A DNA stretch of 8,397 bases. Source: Deltaproteobacteria bacterium (GTDB lineage Bacteria > Desulfobacterota > Desulfuromonadia > Geobacterales > DSM-12255). The position numbers were made by a program, and so were the translations under genes. Location of the stretch: positions 1-8,397 of the forward strand of contig JAGFXN010000058.1 of the NCBI GenBank assembly GCA_017861215.1, in the 5' to 3' direction. How positions within the stretch are numbered: the stretch's first letter is position 1; each line of letters begins with the position of its first letter. A model generated the notes under the pieces. The model ran no database searches, was not told the DNA's origin, and saw only the letters and a program-made list of their open reading frames with translations. Shown in pieces: positions 1 through 5,716 of this stretch.

Positions 1-474
1 GAAGTTGATGCGCGCCCCTTTGAGCTTCCTGGCCGTTGCCTCGACATAGCCATGCTCCAGCCGGATCTCCGCGCCGAGAGCCTTGAGCCCTTTAAGATGC
101 TGGTCAATGGGTCGGGCACCGATGGCGCAGCCGCCGGGAAGCGACACGCGCGCCCTGCCGTGCCTTGCCAGAAGAGGCCCGAGAACCAGCACCGAGGCGC
201 GCATGGTTTTGACAAGATCATAGGTCGCCTCGACATTGTTGACTGCCGTGGTGTCGATTCTGACAATATTGCCGTTCCCCTCAACAACGGCACCGAGAGA
301 CTCCAGCACCTTGATGGTGGTGTTGATGTCCCGCAGAAAGGGGACATTGCTGATCTCGTGCATCCCTGGGGCGAGGATTGTGGCACAGAATATCGGCAGC
401 GCTGCATTCTTGGAACCGCTGACCGCTACTTCACCGCTAAGCTTTATCCCGCCCTTGATGATTAACTTATCCAT
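1..474 (-). CDS. murA: UDP-N-acetylglucosamine 1-carboxyvinyltransferase MurA, N-terminal part (runs off the left edge)
   Basis: MurA transfers enolpyruvate from phosphoenolpyruvate to UDP-GlcNAc, the first committed step of peptidoglycan synthesis, in the cytoplasm. The first 158 codons are present; the C-terminal part lies beyond base 1. The protein opens MDKLIIKGGIKLSGEVAVSG and continues with SKNAALPI, placing the conserved Lys22-Asn23 pair at the family positions. The catalytic loop reads SLPGGCAIGARPID, with the PEP-binding, fosfomycin-target cysteine at residue 116 (Cys115 in E. coli), so it is predicted to be fosfomycin-sensitive. The ATG at 474 is preceded by AGGAAG at good spacing, 22 bp after the prmC stop, so it is almost certainly cotranscribed with prmC. 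No internal stop or frameshift is seen. The identification is from recalled motifs and is very secure. Confidence 0.96.
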   Translation of the reverse strand, partial: MDKLIIKGGIKLSGEVAVSGSKNAALPIFCATILAPGMHEISNVPFLRDINTTIKVLESLGAVVEGNGNIVRIDTTAVNNVEATYDLVKTMRASVLVLGPLLARHGRARVSLPGGCAIGARPIDQHLKGLKALGAEIRLEHGYVEATARKLKGARINF

Positions 475-496
475 TAAACTTCCTCGTTTCCACCCG

Positions 497-1345
497 CTAT
501 ATTTTTCCGCCGACGACGCGGTCTACTCCTCCAGGGTCCTTTGCCGCAAAGATAGCAGAAAATCCACTCGAGGCGAACAATTCCCTAACTGCAATGGCCT
601 GATTGATACCGACCTCAACAAGCAGCCACCCCCCCGGACTAAGCTGATCAACAGCTGCGGGGATGATCAGACGATAAAAATCAAGCCCGTCAACGCCTCC
701 GTCAAGCGCTGCAAGCGGCTCGTAATCCCTGACTTCCGGCTCCAATCCGGGCAGATCGCCGCTCGGGATATACGGGGGATTGCTGACAATCAGGTCGAAC
801 ATCTCGCCTGACACCGGTTCAAAGAGCGAACCGGCAAGAAGATGCAGCCGCACACCGTTCCGTTGCGCATTTTCGGCAGCAACTGCCAGCGCCACCGCTG
901 ATTGCTCCACGCCGTAGATCTCGGCAGCGGGAAGTTTTGCCGCCAGGGCAACAGCGATGCAGCCGCTCCCTGCGCCGATATCGAGGATTCGGCCCTCAGG
1001 TACAGCCCTTTTGAGAGCCTCTTCGACAAGCAGTTCGGTATCGTGGCGCGGTATCAGCACCGCCGGAGTAACAACAAACTCCAGACCGTAGAACTCCTGA
1101 CTGCCGAGAATATACTGCAGCGGTTCCCGCTTCGCCCTCCGGGCGACCATGGTGCGATAGACAGCCAGCTCATTATCCTGGAGAGGTTTGTCGAAGTTCA
1201 GATACAGACCGATCCGGTCAAGAGCAAGCGCCTCACAAAGCAGCCACTCAGCCTCAAGGCGGGCATTATCGACCCCTTTTCCGGCCAGATATTCTTTAGT
1301 CCAGGTGAGAATCTTTAGTGTTGTCCAAGTTTCTTTCCCCTCCAT
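497..1345 (-). CDS. prmC: Peptide chain release factor N5-glutamine methyltransferase PrmC (HemK)
   Basis: PrmC methylates the glutamine of the GGQ motif in RF1 and RF2 using S-adenosylmethionine, which promotes peptide release at stop codons. At 282 aa it has normal family length (E. coli about 277). An N-terminal helical domain (about 1-75) is followed by the conserved IPRHDTE segment (98-104), the SAM-binding loop DIGAGSGCIAVAL (122-134) and the catalytic NPPY signature at 189-192 (IVSNPPYIPSGD). The ATG at 1345 is the only usual start in frame with the conserved N-terminus. A stronger purine run, GGAGGGG, lies inside its first codons, so the upstream ribosome site is weak (AGGTG). The start is only 9 bp after the vapC stop, which suggests coupled translation. 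In the Geobacter order I recall, this gene follows prfA directly; here a toxin-antitoxin module lies between them. Confidence 0.95.
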   Translation of the reverse strand: MEGKETWTTLKILTWTKEYLAGKGVDNARLEAEWLLCEALALDRIGLYLNFDKPLQDNELAVYRTMVARRAKREPLQYILGSQEFYGLEFVVTPAVLIPRHDTELLVEEALKRAVPEGRILDIGAGSGCIAVALAAKLPAAEIYGVEQSAVALAVAAENAQRNGVRLHLLAGSLFEPVSGEMFDLIVSNPPYIPSGDLPGLEPEVRDYEPLAALDGGVDGLDFYRLIIPAAVDQLSPGGWLLVEVGINQAIAVRELFASSGFSAIFAAKDPGGVDRVVGGKI

Positions 1346-1354
1346 TCATGACAC

Positions 1355-1768
1355 CTAAACCTTGACAACTTTGAGGCTGGAAGCCGCTGCCGCCGCGCAC
1401 TGCCTCTCGTCCGCAGAAACAAACAGGTCGGCCCGCAACTCCATAGCGCTGCCGAGATGAATCGCATCCATACCGCGCAGTACGTTGTTTTCGAGACTGA
1501 TAATCGCGTGCCGCAACACTTCCGGGGTCAGTTCACTAACTGCAGCATCGGCTATGTCCGCCATGAGCATGGCCTTGAGCTGACGGTATTGCAGCGGCGA
1601 CACCAGCCTTTCCCGTTGCAGGCGACAGAAGGCGGAAATGATCTCCGGCAGCGCAATGCCGGACAGACAGAGTTCGGTTGCCTTGTCACACAAGGCCAGC
1701 ACCTCATCAGTGCCATTCTCCCTGACATAGCGTTTCACAAATGCCGACGAATCAAAAAAAATCCGCAT
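1355..1768 (-). CDS. PIN-domain ribonuclease toxin, VapC type
   Basis: This is a 137-aa protein with the size and layout of single-domain PIN toxins, Mg2+-dependent endoribonucleases that usually cut tRNA or rRNA and arrest translation. The acidic residues expected for the active site are visible: Asp6 in MRIFFDSSAFVKRYV, Glu42 in ALPEIISAF, Asp101 in RGMDAIHLGSA, and Asp120 in LFVSADERQ, with Asp114 nearby. The catalytic centre therefore looks intact. Its ATG overlaps the antitoxin stop by one base (TGATG), the usual translational coupling of toxin to antitoxin. Its stop is 9 bp before prmC. The RNA target cannot be inferred from sequence. Family assignment is secure; the name vapC is a class label because the partner is Phd/YefM-like rather than a classical VapB. 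Confidence 0.9.
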   Translation of the reverse strand: MRIFFDSSAFVKRYVRENGTDEVLALCDKATELCLSGIALPEIISAFCRLQRERLVSPLQYRQLKAMLMADIADAAVSELTPEVLRHAIISLENNVLRGMDAIHLGSAMELRADLFVSADERQCAAAAASSLKVVKV

Positions 1769-1995
1769 CAGGGAGCTGTCTCGCGTTCTTCAAGAATGAA
1801 TCTGCTCAGTGCGACACCATCAAGCGTCAACGGCTGAACGGCTCTCCGCTTCCATGATGGCAGGTCTGGCGGTACCGGCACAATGTCGGCGATCGGCTTG
1901 CCGTTACGCAGGATACGCACCGGCTCACCCGCCTCAACGATATCAAAATACTGCTTGGCGTGGTTGCGCAGATCGGAAAAAGTTGCCTGCTTCAT
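1768..1995 (-). CDS. Phd/YefM-family antitoxin
   Basis: This 75-aa protein is the likely antidote and autorepressor of the PIN toxin encoded immediately downstream. Residues 1-45 match the Phd/YefM DNA-binding fold: MKQATFSDLRNHAKQYFDIV, then AGEPVRILRNGKPIADIVPV. The C-terminal tail, ending LDGVALSRFILEERETAP, is the part expected to wrap the toxin. The ATG at 1995 is preferred over an in-frame start 18 codons upstream (2049). It is the normal family N-terminus and is preceded by the purine-rich GGGGGCAGG, whereas the longer form would be translated through the operator. The stop codon overlaps the toxin start by one base. An array of TGTACA boxes lies 14-43 bp upstream, consistent with autorepression by the toxin-antitoxin complex. 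Confidence 0.9.
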   Translation of the reverse strand: MKQATFSDLRNHAKQYFDIVEAGEPVRILRNGKPIADIVPVPPDLPSWKRRAVQPLTLDGVALSRFILEERETAP

Positions 1996-2008
1996 GGCCT
2001 GCCCCCGT

Positions 2009-2038
2009 TGTACATTTTGATGTATGCAGTAATGTACA
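2009..2038 (-). promoter_or_regulatory. Antitoxin operator: TGTACA boxes at 12-bp phasing
   Basis: Two exact TGTACA hexamers (2009-2014 and 2033-2038) form the cores of a 9-bp perfect inverted repeat, TTGTACATT (2008-2016) and AATGTACAA (2031-2039). They start 24 bp apart. A degenerate hexamer, TGTATG, starts exactly midway at 2021, giving three sites every 12 bp on one DNA face. TGTACA is the recalled core of the E. coli YefM-YoeB operator, where boxes are also about 12 bp apart. The site sits just upstream of the antitoxin start, as expected for an autorepressed TA promoter. The promoter hexamers themselves are not clear enough to place. Confidence 0.75.
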
Positions 2039-2039
2039 A

Positions 2040-2440
2040 TACTCTGCAAATAAAGTCCATCCCGACATTAACAAACGGAATAAAATACGGCAGATACCAT
2101 TTGGATGCAAAGACAAAACTGCTAAATCGAAACTCGCTCACTCCGGTAGTTTTCTGGCGGCTTGCGGTTATTTTTTGGGGCATTTGGGGAGACGACTTGT
2201 CCACTGCTCTGTGGACCGATTCTCTCGGTTTTGTGGCAAGGGATTGTACACAATCACATTCGTAGAGAACGGGAAATATTCATGGTATGGTATTACCATT
2301 CGTCTTGAAGAACAGCAGGAAATGATTTCTGAAGATCCGCCAGTAACTCTTTAAGAAGCTCAAAAGTTAGTTGCATCCCCAAAAAAGCAGTCTGAGAAAA
2401 AGCCGAAGTCAACTCCAAGATAGCGAAAAATGGCACATTC
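2040..2440. other. Gene-poor spacer between prfA and the toxin-antitoxin module
   Basis: About 400 bp with no convincing gene, visibly richer in A and T than the surrounding genes. What can be seen: a 6-bp stem GTCCAC/GTGGAC with a 6-nt loop at 2199-2216; a near-palindrome GATTGT-AC-ACAATC at 2242-2255 containing a further TGTACA (2245-2250); a short hairpin ATGGT-ATT-ACCAT at 2287-2299; and, on the minus strand, an open stretch ending at 2293 whose last 27 codons from an ATG at 2376 look somewhat protein-like (MQLTFELLKELLADLQKSF and so on). That stretch has no good ribosome site and I do not recognise it; its longer frame only reads out of frame into prfA. None of the hairpins has a U-run, so no terminator for prfA is evident. 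It may be a decayed remnant carried with the TA module. Confidence 0.5.
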
Positions 2441-3505
2441 CTAACGTTCTGACTGGGCCTGCAGCGCCTCCATCTGATAGTGCGCCCGCAGCGCATCGGT
2501 GATCTCGTTGATATCCCCCTGCATGATCATGTCCAGCTTGTAGAGAGTCAGACCGATCCGGTGATCGGTCATCCTTCCCTGGGGGAAGTTATAGGTGCGG
2601 ATCCGTTCGCTCCGGTCGCCGCTGCCGACCTGGCTCTTCCGGTCGGCAGCCATCCTGGCGTTCTGCTCCTGGGCGATGCTGTCGAGAATACGGGTCTTGA
2701 GCACCTTCATCGCCTTGGCCCGGTTCTTGATCTGGCTCCGCTCCTCCTGACAGGCAACAACGGTTCCTGTCGGCAAATGGGTAATCCGCACCGCCGAATC
2801 GGTGGTGTTGACATGCTGACCGCCGGCACCGGAAGAGCGGTAGACATCTATCTTCAAATCTTCCGGGCGGATGTCAATATCAACGTCCTCAGCCTCAGCC
2901 ATGATAGCTACCGTGCAGGCGCTGGTATGAATCCTCCCCTGGGCCTCGGTCTCCGGCACCCGCTGCACCCGGTGCGTACCGGACTCATACTTCAGCTTGG
3001 CGTAGACATCACTACCTTCGATGGCGGCAATAACCTCTTTGTACCCCCCCCGTTCGGACTCGGAGCAGGAGAGCATCTCCACCCGCCAGCGGTTCTTCTC
3101 GGCAAAGCGGGAGTACATCCTGAACAGGTCACCGGCAAAGAGCGCCGATTCATCGCCGCCGGTACCGGCGCGAATCTCCAGGATAACGTTGCGGCTGTCG
3201 TTGGGATCCCTGGGGAGCAGAAGCAGCCGTATCTCGCTGTCAAGGCGCTCTTGCTCCTCCTGCAGGGAGTTCAGCTCCTCAGCCGCCATATCCTTCATCT
3301 CCGGATCGGCGAGCAGTTCCTGGTTCTCCTCGACCTCCGCCAGCACCCTGCGGTAGCGGCGGTAGACTTCCACCAGCGGCAGCAGGTCAGAGTGTTCCCG
3401 GGATAATTTTCTGAACTCCGCCTGGTTGGATATAACTACCGGTTCGGACAAAAGCGCTTCCAGTTCCAGAAAGCGCCGTTCAAGTTCTTCTATCTTGTCT
3501 AACAT
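2441..3505 (-). CDS. prfA: Peptide chain release factor 1 (RF1)
   Basis: RF1 recognises UAA and UAG in the ribosomal A site and triggers hydrolysis of peptidyl-tRNA. At 354 aa it has normal length. The coiled-coil N-terminal domain (about 1-100) is followed by the tripeptide anticodon region RVPETEAQGRIHTSA with the RF1-type P-x-T at 184-186, which separates it from RF2 (SPF). The catalytic GGQ is at 228-230 within RSSGAGGQHVNTTDSAVR; Gln230 is the expected PrmC substrate. The segment IMAEAED (201-207) has Ala where I recall Pro in most RF1 proteins, a minor oddity. The ATG at 3505 is chosen because it begins the conserved MLDKIEELERRF and has AAGGA upstream; a start 10 codons earlier would read into the palindromic element. 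Its usual partner prmC is about 1.1 kb downstream, beyond the TA module. Confidence 0.97.
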   Translation of the reverse strand: MLDKIEELERRFLELEALLSEPVVISNQAEFRKLSREHSDLLPLVEVYRRYRRVLAEVEENQELLADPEMKDMAAEELNSLQEEQERLDSEIRLLLLPRDPNDSRNVILEIRAGTGGDESALFAGDLFRMYSRFAEKNRWRVEMLSCSESERGGYKEVIAAIEGSDVYAKLKYESGTHRVQRVPETEAQGRIHTSACTVAIMAEAEDVDIDIRPEDLKIDVYRSSGAGGQHVNTTDSAVRITHLPTGTVVACQEERSQIKNRAKAMKVLKTRILDSIAQEQNARMAADRKSQVGSGDRSERIRTYNFPQGRMTDHRIGLTLYKLDMIMQGDINEITDALRAHYQMEALQAQSER

Positions 3506-3530
3506 GATTTTCCTTGGATTTGTTTTTACC

Positions 3531-3652
3531 GGCAACGGTCAATTTTTCGTCCTGGCAAGGCTGTCGAGCTATTGCGCGGAGGCGTAGCCGCGCTACGCCG
3601 CACAAGCGATCGCGAAGACTTACGCCGCCAGGGCGGAAAAGTGGCCGTTGCC
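3531..3652. repeat. 122-nt near-palindromic intergenic element (MITE- or REP-like candidate)
   Basis: This large inverted repeat fills the space between the DUF1385 stop codon and prfA. The outer arms, 3531-3556 and 3627-3652, match at 22 of 26 positions when one is reverse complemented; three of the four differences are T/C, which would still pair as G-U in one strand's RNA. The centre is a perfect 8-bp stem GGCGTAGC/GCTACGCC (3581-3588, 3592-3599) with a 3-nt loop. Between arms and centre the pairing is imperfect but recognisable, and GCGATCGC occurs at 3606-3613. A TA dinucleotide lies just outside each end (3527-3528 and 3654-3655). It encodes nothing. This architecture fits a small non-autonomous element or a REP/BIME-type repeat; copies elsewhere in the genome would be needed to prove it. 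Confidence 0.7.
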
Positions 3653-4564
3653 CTATATGACTAATCGGTCGTCCCGGTAGCCCGCATTCACCGCCAATGC
3701 CTCCTCCATGGAGCGGATCGCCACCTCCAGCTGACTGTCGTCCGGCTCGCGCGTGGTGAGCCGCTGCAGGGCAAGCCCCGGGGCAATGATCATCTTCACC
3801 AGGGGAGAATTGTCATTTTTTGCGCTCCACTTGAGGAACTCGTAGGAAACTCCGGCAATAAGCGGCAGGAAAACCACTCTGGAGATAGCTTTCAGGTAAA
3901 ACGGCCAGAGTTTGGGGATCAGCGAGAAGATAACTATGCTCACCACCATGACGATCAGCAGGAAGCTGGTGCCGCAGCGGGGGTGGAGGCAGCTGTACTT
4001 GCGCACATTCTCGACGGTCAACGCCTCCCCGGCCTCGAAGGCGAAGATCGACTTGTGCTCGGCGCCGTGGTACTGGAAAACCCGCTGGATATCCTCCATC
4101 CGGGAGATTGTCCAGATGTAGATGAGAAAAACCACTACCCGGATAACGCCGTCAACCAGATTGAAGATGAGGTTGGAATCGCCGATAACCGGCACCATCA
4201 GCTTGGTCAGGTAGAGCGGCATGATGAAAAAGAGCAGGATGCCGAAGCCGAAGGCAAACGCCATCGTCCCTGCCATCGCCCAGGTGGAAAGATCTTTTTT
4301 CTCCTCCCCCTCTTCCTCCACTATCGCTTCATTGGCCGAGAAGTTGAGAGCGGTCACCCCCATGATCAGCGAATGAAAAAGCGCCACCGCGCCTCTCACT
4401 ATCGGCAGTTTCACCAGCGGAAAACGTTCGGAGAGCGGGATCATCTCCTGTTTCCGTACCACAATTTCACCGGTCGGTCGCCTGACGGCTATCGCCATCG
4501 CCCGGGGGGCGCGCATCATGACCCCTTCGATTACTGCCTGACCGCCGACATTTATCTTTTCCAT
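3653..4564 (-). CDS. DUF1385 (YqhQ-like) membrane protein
   Basis: A 303-aa protein of the DUF1385 family, whose biochemical role I do not know to be established. The N-terminus MEKINVGGQAVIEGVMMRAP (1-20) is the family hallmark. Hydrophobic segments lie at about 95-118, 133-153, 199-217 and 224-245, so it is an integral inner-membrane protein. Between the second and third segments are the conserved polar motifs YHGAEHK (165-171) and CLHPRCGTSF (192-201), which could form a metal or catalytic site (inference). The ATG at 4564 is chosen over one 12 codons upstream because GGAG precedes it at good spacing and it begins the conserved sequence. It lies 46 bp after thyX and upstream of prfA, a neighbourhood I recall from Geobacter and similar to that of YqhQ-type genes elsewhere. 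Its TAG stop (3653-3655) directly abuts the palindromic element. Confidence 0.9.
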   Translation of the reverse strand: MEKINVGGQAVIEGVMMRAPRAMAIAVRRPTGEIVVRKQEMIPLSERFPLVKLPIVRGAVALFHSLIMGVTALNFSANEAIVEEEGEEKKDLSTWAMAGTMAFAFGFGILLFFIMPLYLTKLMVPVIGDSNLIFNLVDGVIRVVVFLIYIWTISRMEDIQRVFQYHGAEHKSIFAFEAGEALTVENVRKYSCLHPRCGTSFLLIVMVVSIVIFSLIPKLWPFYLKAISRVVFLPLIAGVSYEFLKWSAKNDNSPLVKMIIAPGLALQRLTTREPDDSQLEVAIRSMEEALAVNAGYRDDRLVI

Positions 4565-4610
4565 GTAATCTCCAGGAACGGGATGTTGACAAACAGCCAC
4601 GTTCTTCCTG

Positions 4611-5303
4611 TCACAAACTGTTAAACTTCTTCCTTACTTCCTTAACCATGCCACAGGTCATGGCCCCTTCGGGACACGGGCCGACCAGACAGCCGGGACC
4701 GGCCGAGCTGAAGATGACCGGCGCCGCCGGCTTTACGATCCGCAGCATCTCGATCGCCATGGCCCGTATTTCCCACTGGGCCCGCTCGCAGCAGCGCAGT
4801 TCAAAAAAATGCAGCAGCTCCCTGGCGTTCATCGTCACGATTATCTTTGTTTCGGCCGCATTGGGAAGGACAAAGCGGGCATCCTCAGCCGGCACACCAT
4901 CATCGACCAGCTCCCGGTACGCCCTGGCAGCGGCCTTGACAGCCCCGCTGAAAATCTCCTCCCGCCGCGGTGACGAGGCGATGCTTGCCGGCAGCACCAG
5001 CGGAAACTCTTCCCCTTTCAACGTTACATACCGCTGCGACTGCTGCGAGTAGGAAGCAAGTCGATGCCGTACCAGCTGGTGCGAACAGGCTCGAGATATT
5101 CCTTCGATACCGAAAGTAAAGGAGGCATGTTCCAGAACCGACTGATGCCCGAGCGACATGATCTTGGCGAGAAAATCGGTGATGTCGGCAGTCGAGAACT
5201 TTTCGTTCAATTCACCGATGGCAGCGGACGAATAGCAGAGCCTGGCCGCTAAGGCCACAGTCCGTTCCGGCTCGGGAGTGTGCTGGAGAAGAGATACTTT
5301 CAT
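4611..5303 (-). CDS. thyX: Flavin-dependent thymidylate synthase ThyX
   Basis: ThyX makes dTMP from dUMP with methylenetetrahydrofolate as carbon donor and reduced FAD as hydride carrier, replacing the unrelated ThyA. The 230-aa protein carries the diagnostic RHRx7S signature at 79-89 (RHRLASYSQQS), preceded by the conserved HQSVLEH (53-59) and followed by NARELLHFFELR for nucleotide binding. The C-terminal end is cysteine-rich (GPGCLVGPCPEGAMTCG), which I recall as typical of deltaproteobacterial ThyX proteins. The ATG at 5303 has AAGGA about 10 nt upstream. The gene follows rpmE after an 85-bp gap with a hairpin and precedes DUF1385 by 46 bp, so it can be read from the rho-rpmE transcript if that hairpin does not fully terminate. 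Confidence 0.97.
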   Translation of the reverse strand: MKVSLLQHTPEPERTVALAARLCYSSAAIGELNEKFSTADITDFLAKIMSLGHQSVLEHASFTFGIEGISRACSHQLVRHRLASYSQQSQRYVTLKGEEFPLVLPASIASSPRREEIFSGAVKAAARAYRELVDDGVPAEDARFVLPNAAETKIIVTMNARELLHFFELRCCERAQWEIRAMAIEMLRIVKPAAPVIFSSAGPGCLVGPCPEGAMTCGMVKEVRKKFNSL

Positions 5304-5335
5304 GCTGGCTTATTCCTTGACGATAAAACGCAAGA

Positions 5336-5363
5336 AGGGGATTCCGTCCGCGACAAAATCCCC
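5336..5363 (-). terminator. Hairpin after rpmE, possible partial terminator
   Basis: On the minus strand a 7-bp stem GGGGATT/AATCCCC (5357-5363 with 5337-5343) encloses a 13-nt loop and is followed by TTCTTGCGTTTT. It begins about 25 nt after the rpmE stop and about 35 nt before thyX. The U-run is interrupted, so it may act as a weak terminator or processing site that lowers thyX expression relative to rpmE, not as a full stop. Confidence 0.45.
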
Positions 5364-5388
5364 CTCTGGCAAGCGTGCTGCAGCGGCA

Positions 5389-5586
5389 TTACATGTTATA
5401 ACGCCTCTTGAACCTCTCAACCCGGCCGGCAGTGTCAATCAGCTTCTGCTTGCCGGTGAAGAAGGGGTGGCAGGCGGAACAGATCTCGGTATTTATCTCC
5501 GGCTTTGTTGAACGGGTTTCAAAGGTGTTGCCGCAGAGACACTTGACGGTAACATCAACATATTTTGGGTGGATTCCTTCTCTCAT
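5389..5586 (-). CDS. rpmE: 50S ribosomal protein L31, zinc-binding type
   Basis: L31 sits on the 50S subunit and helps bridge the subunits. The 65-aa protein starts MREGIHPKYVDVTVKCLCGN and ends near GRVERFKRRYNM, the full family length. Cysteines at 16, 18, 36 and 39 (KCLCGNTFETRST and ICSACHPF) are the zinc ligands of the C+ form, the one used under zinc-replete conditions; no second zinc-free paralogue is in view. The start at 5586 has AGGAGG at 5596-5601, 9 nt upstream. It follows rho by 130 bp, an old and widespread pairing, and precedes thyX. The long gap upstream holds a hairpin that could be a regulatory leader. Confidence 0.97.
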   Translation of the reverse strand: MREGIHPKYVDVTVKCLCGNTFETRSTKPEINTEICSACHPFFTGKQKLIDTAGRVERFKRRYNM

Positions 5587-5636
5587 TCCTTGTTCCCTCC
5601 TATTAATACTGGCAAAGAGCCAATTTATCTCAACTG

Positions 5637-5660
5637 GAAAGTCTAAACGCTAGCACTTTC
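5637..5660 (-). other. Stem-loop in the rho-rpmE gap (rpmE leader candidate)
   Basis: The 130-bp gap between rho and rpmE holds a stem of GAAAGT plus CTA (5637-5645) pairing with TAG and ACTTTC (5651-5660) with a single bulged C, enclosing a 5-nt loop. No U-run follows on the minus strand, so it is not an intrinsic terminator. L31 mRNA leaders are known in several bacterial groups to bind L31 or respond to it; this stem is a candidate by position only. I do not recognise the sequence as a described L31 leader class. Confidence 0.35.
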
Positions 5661-5716
5661 AAATAATTATTTCAAGCCATTTTATTGTCTGCCGCCAGAT
5701 TCGGGAGCAAGTAGCC

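Noticed and set aside
1996..2049. Longer antitoxin starting 18 codons upstream
   Set aside because: It would translate through the operator palindrome; the ATG at 1995 starts the conserved Phd/YefM N-terminus and has the ribosome site.
2199..2216. GTCCAC/GTGGAC hairpin considered as a terminator for prfA
   Set aside because: No T-run on either strand, a 6-bp stem only, and it lies over 220 bp after the prfA stop.
1809..2354. A plus-strand frame running across the antitoxin and spacer
   Set aside because: It is antisense to the antitoxin and its operator, with no ribosome site or recognisable domain.
2480..3406. A 308-codon open frame on the plus strand opposite prfA
   Set aside because: It lies antisense to an intact RF1 gene, has low-complexity Leu/Gly/Val-rich sequence and no recognisable motif.
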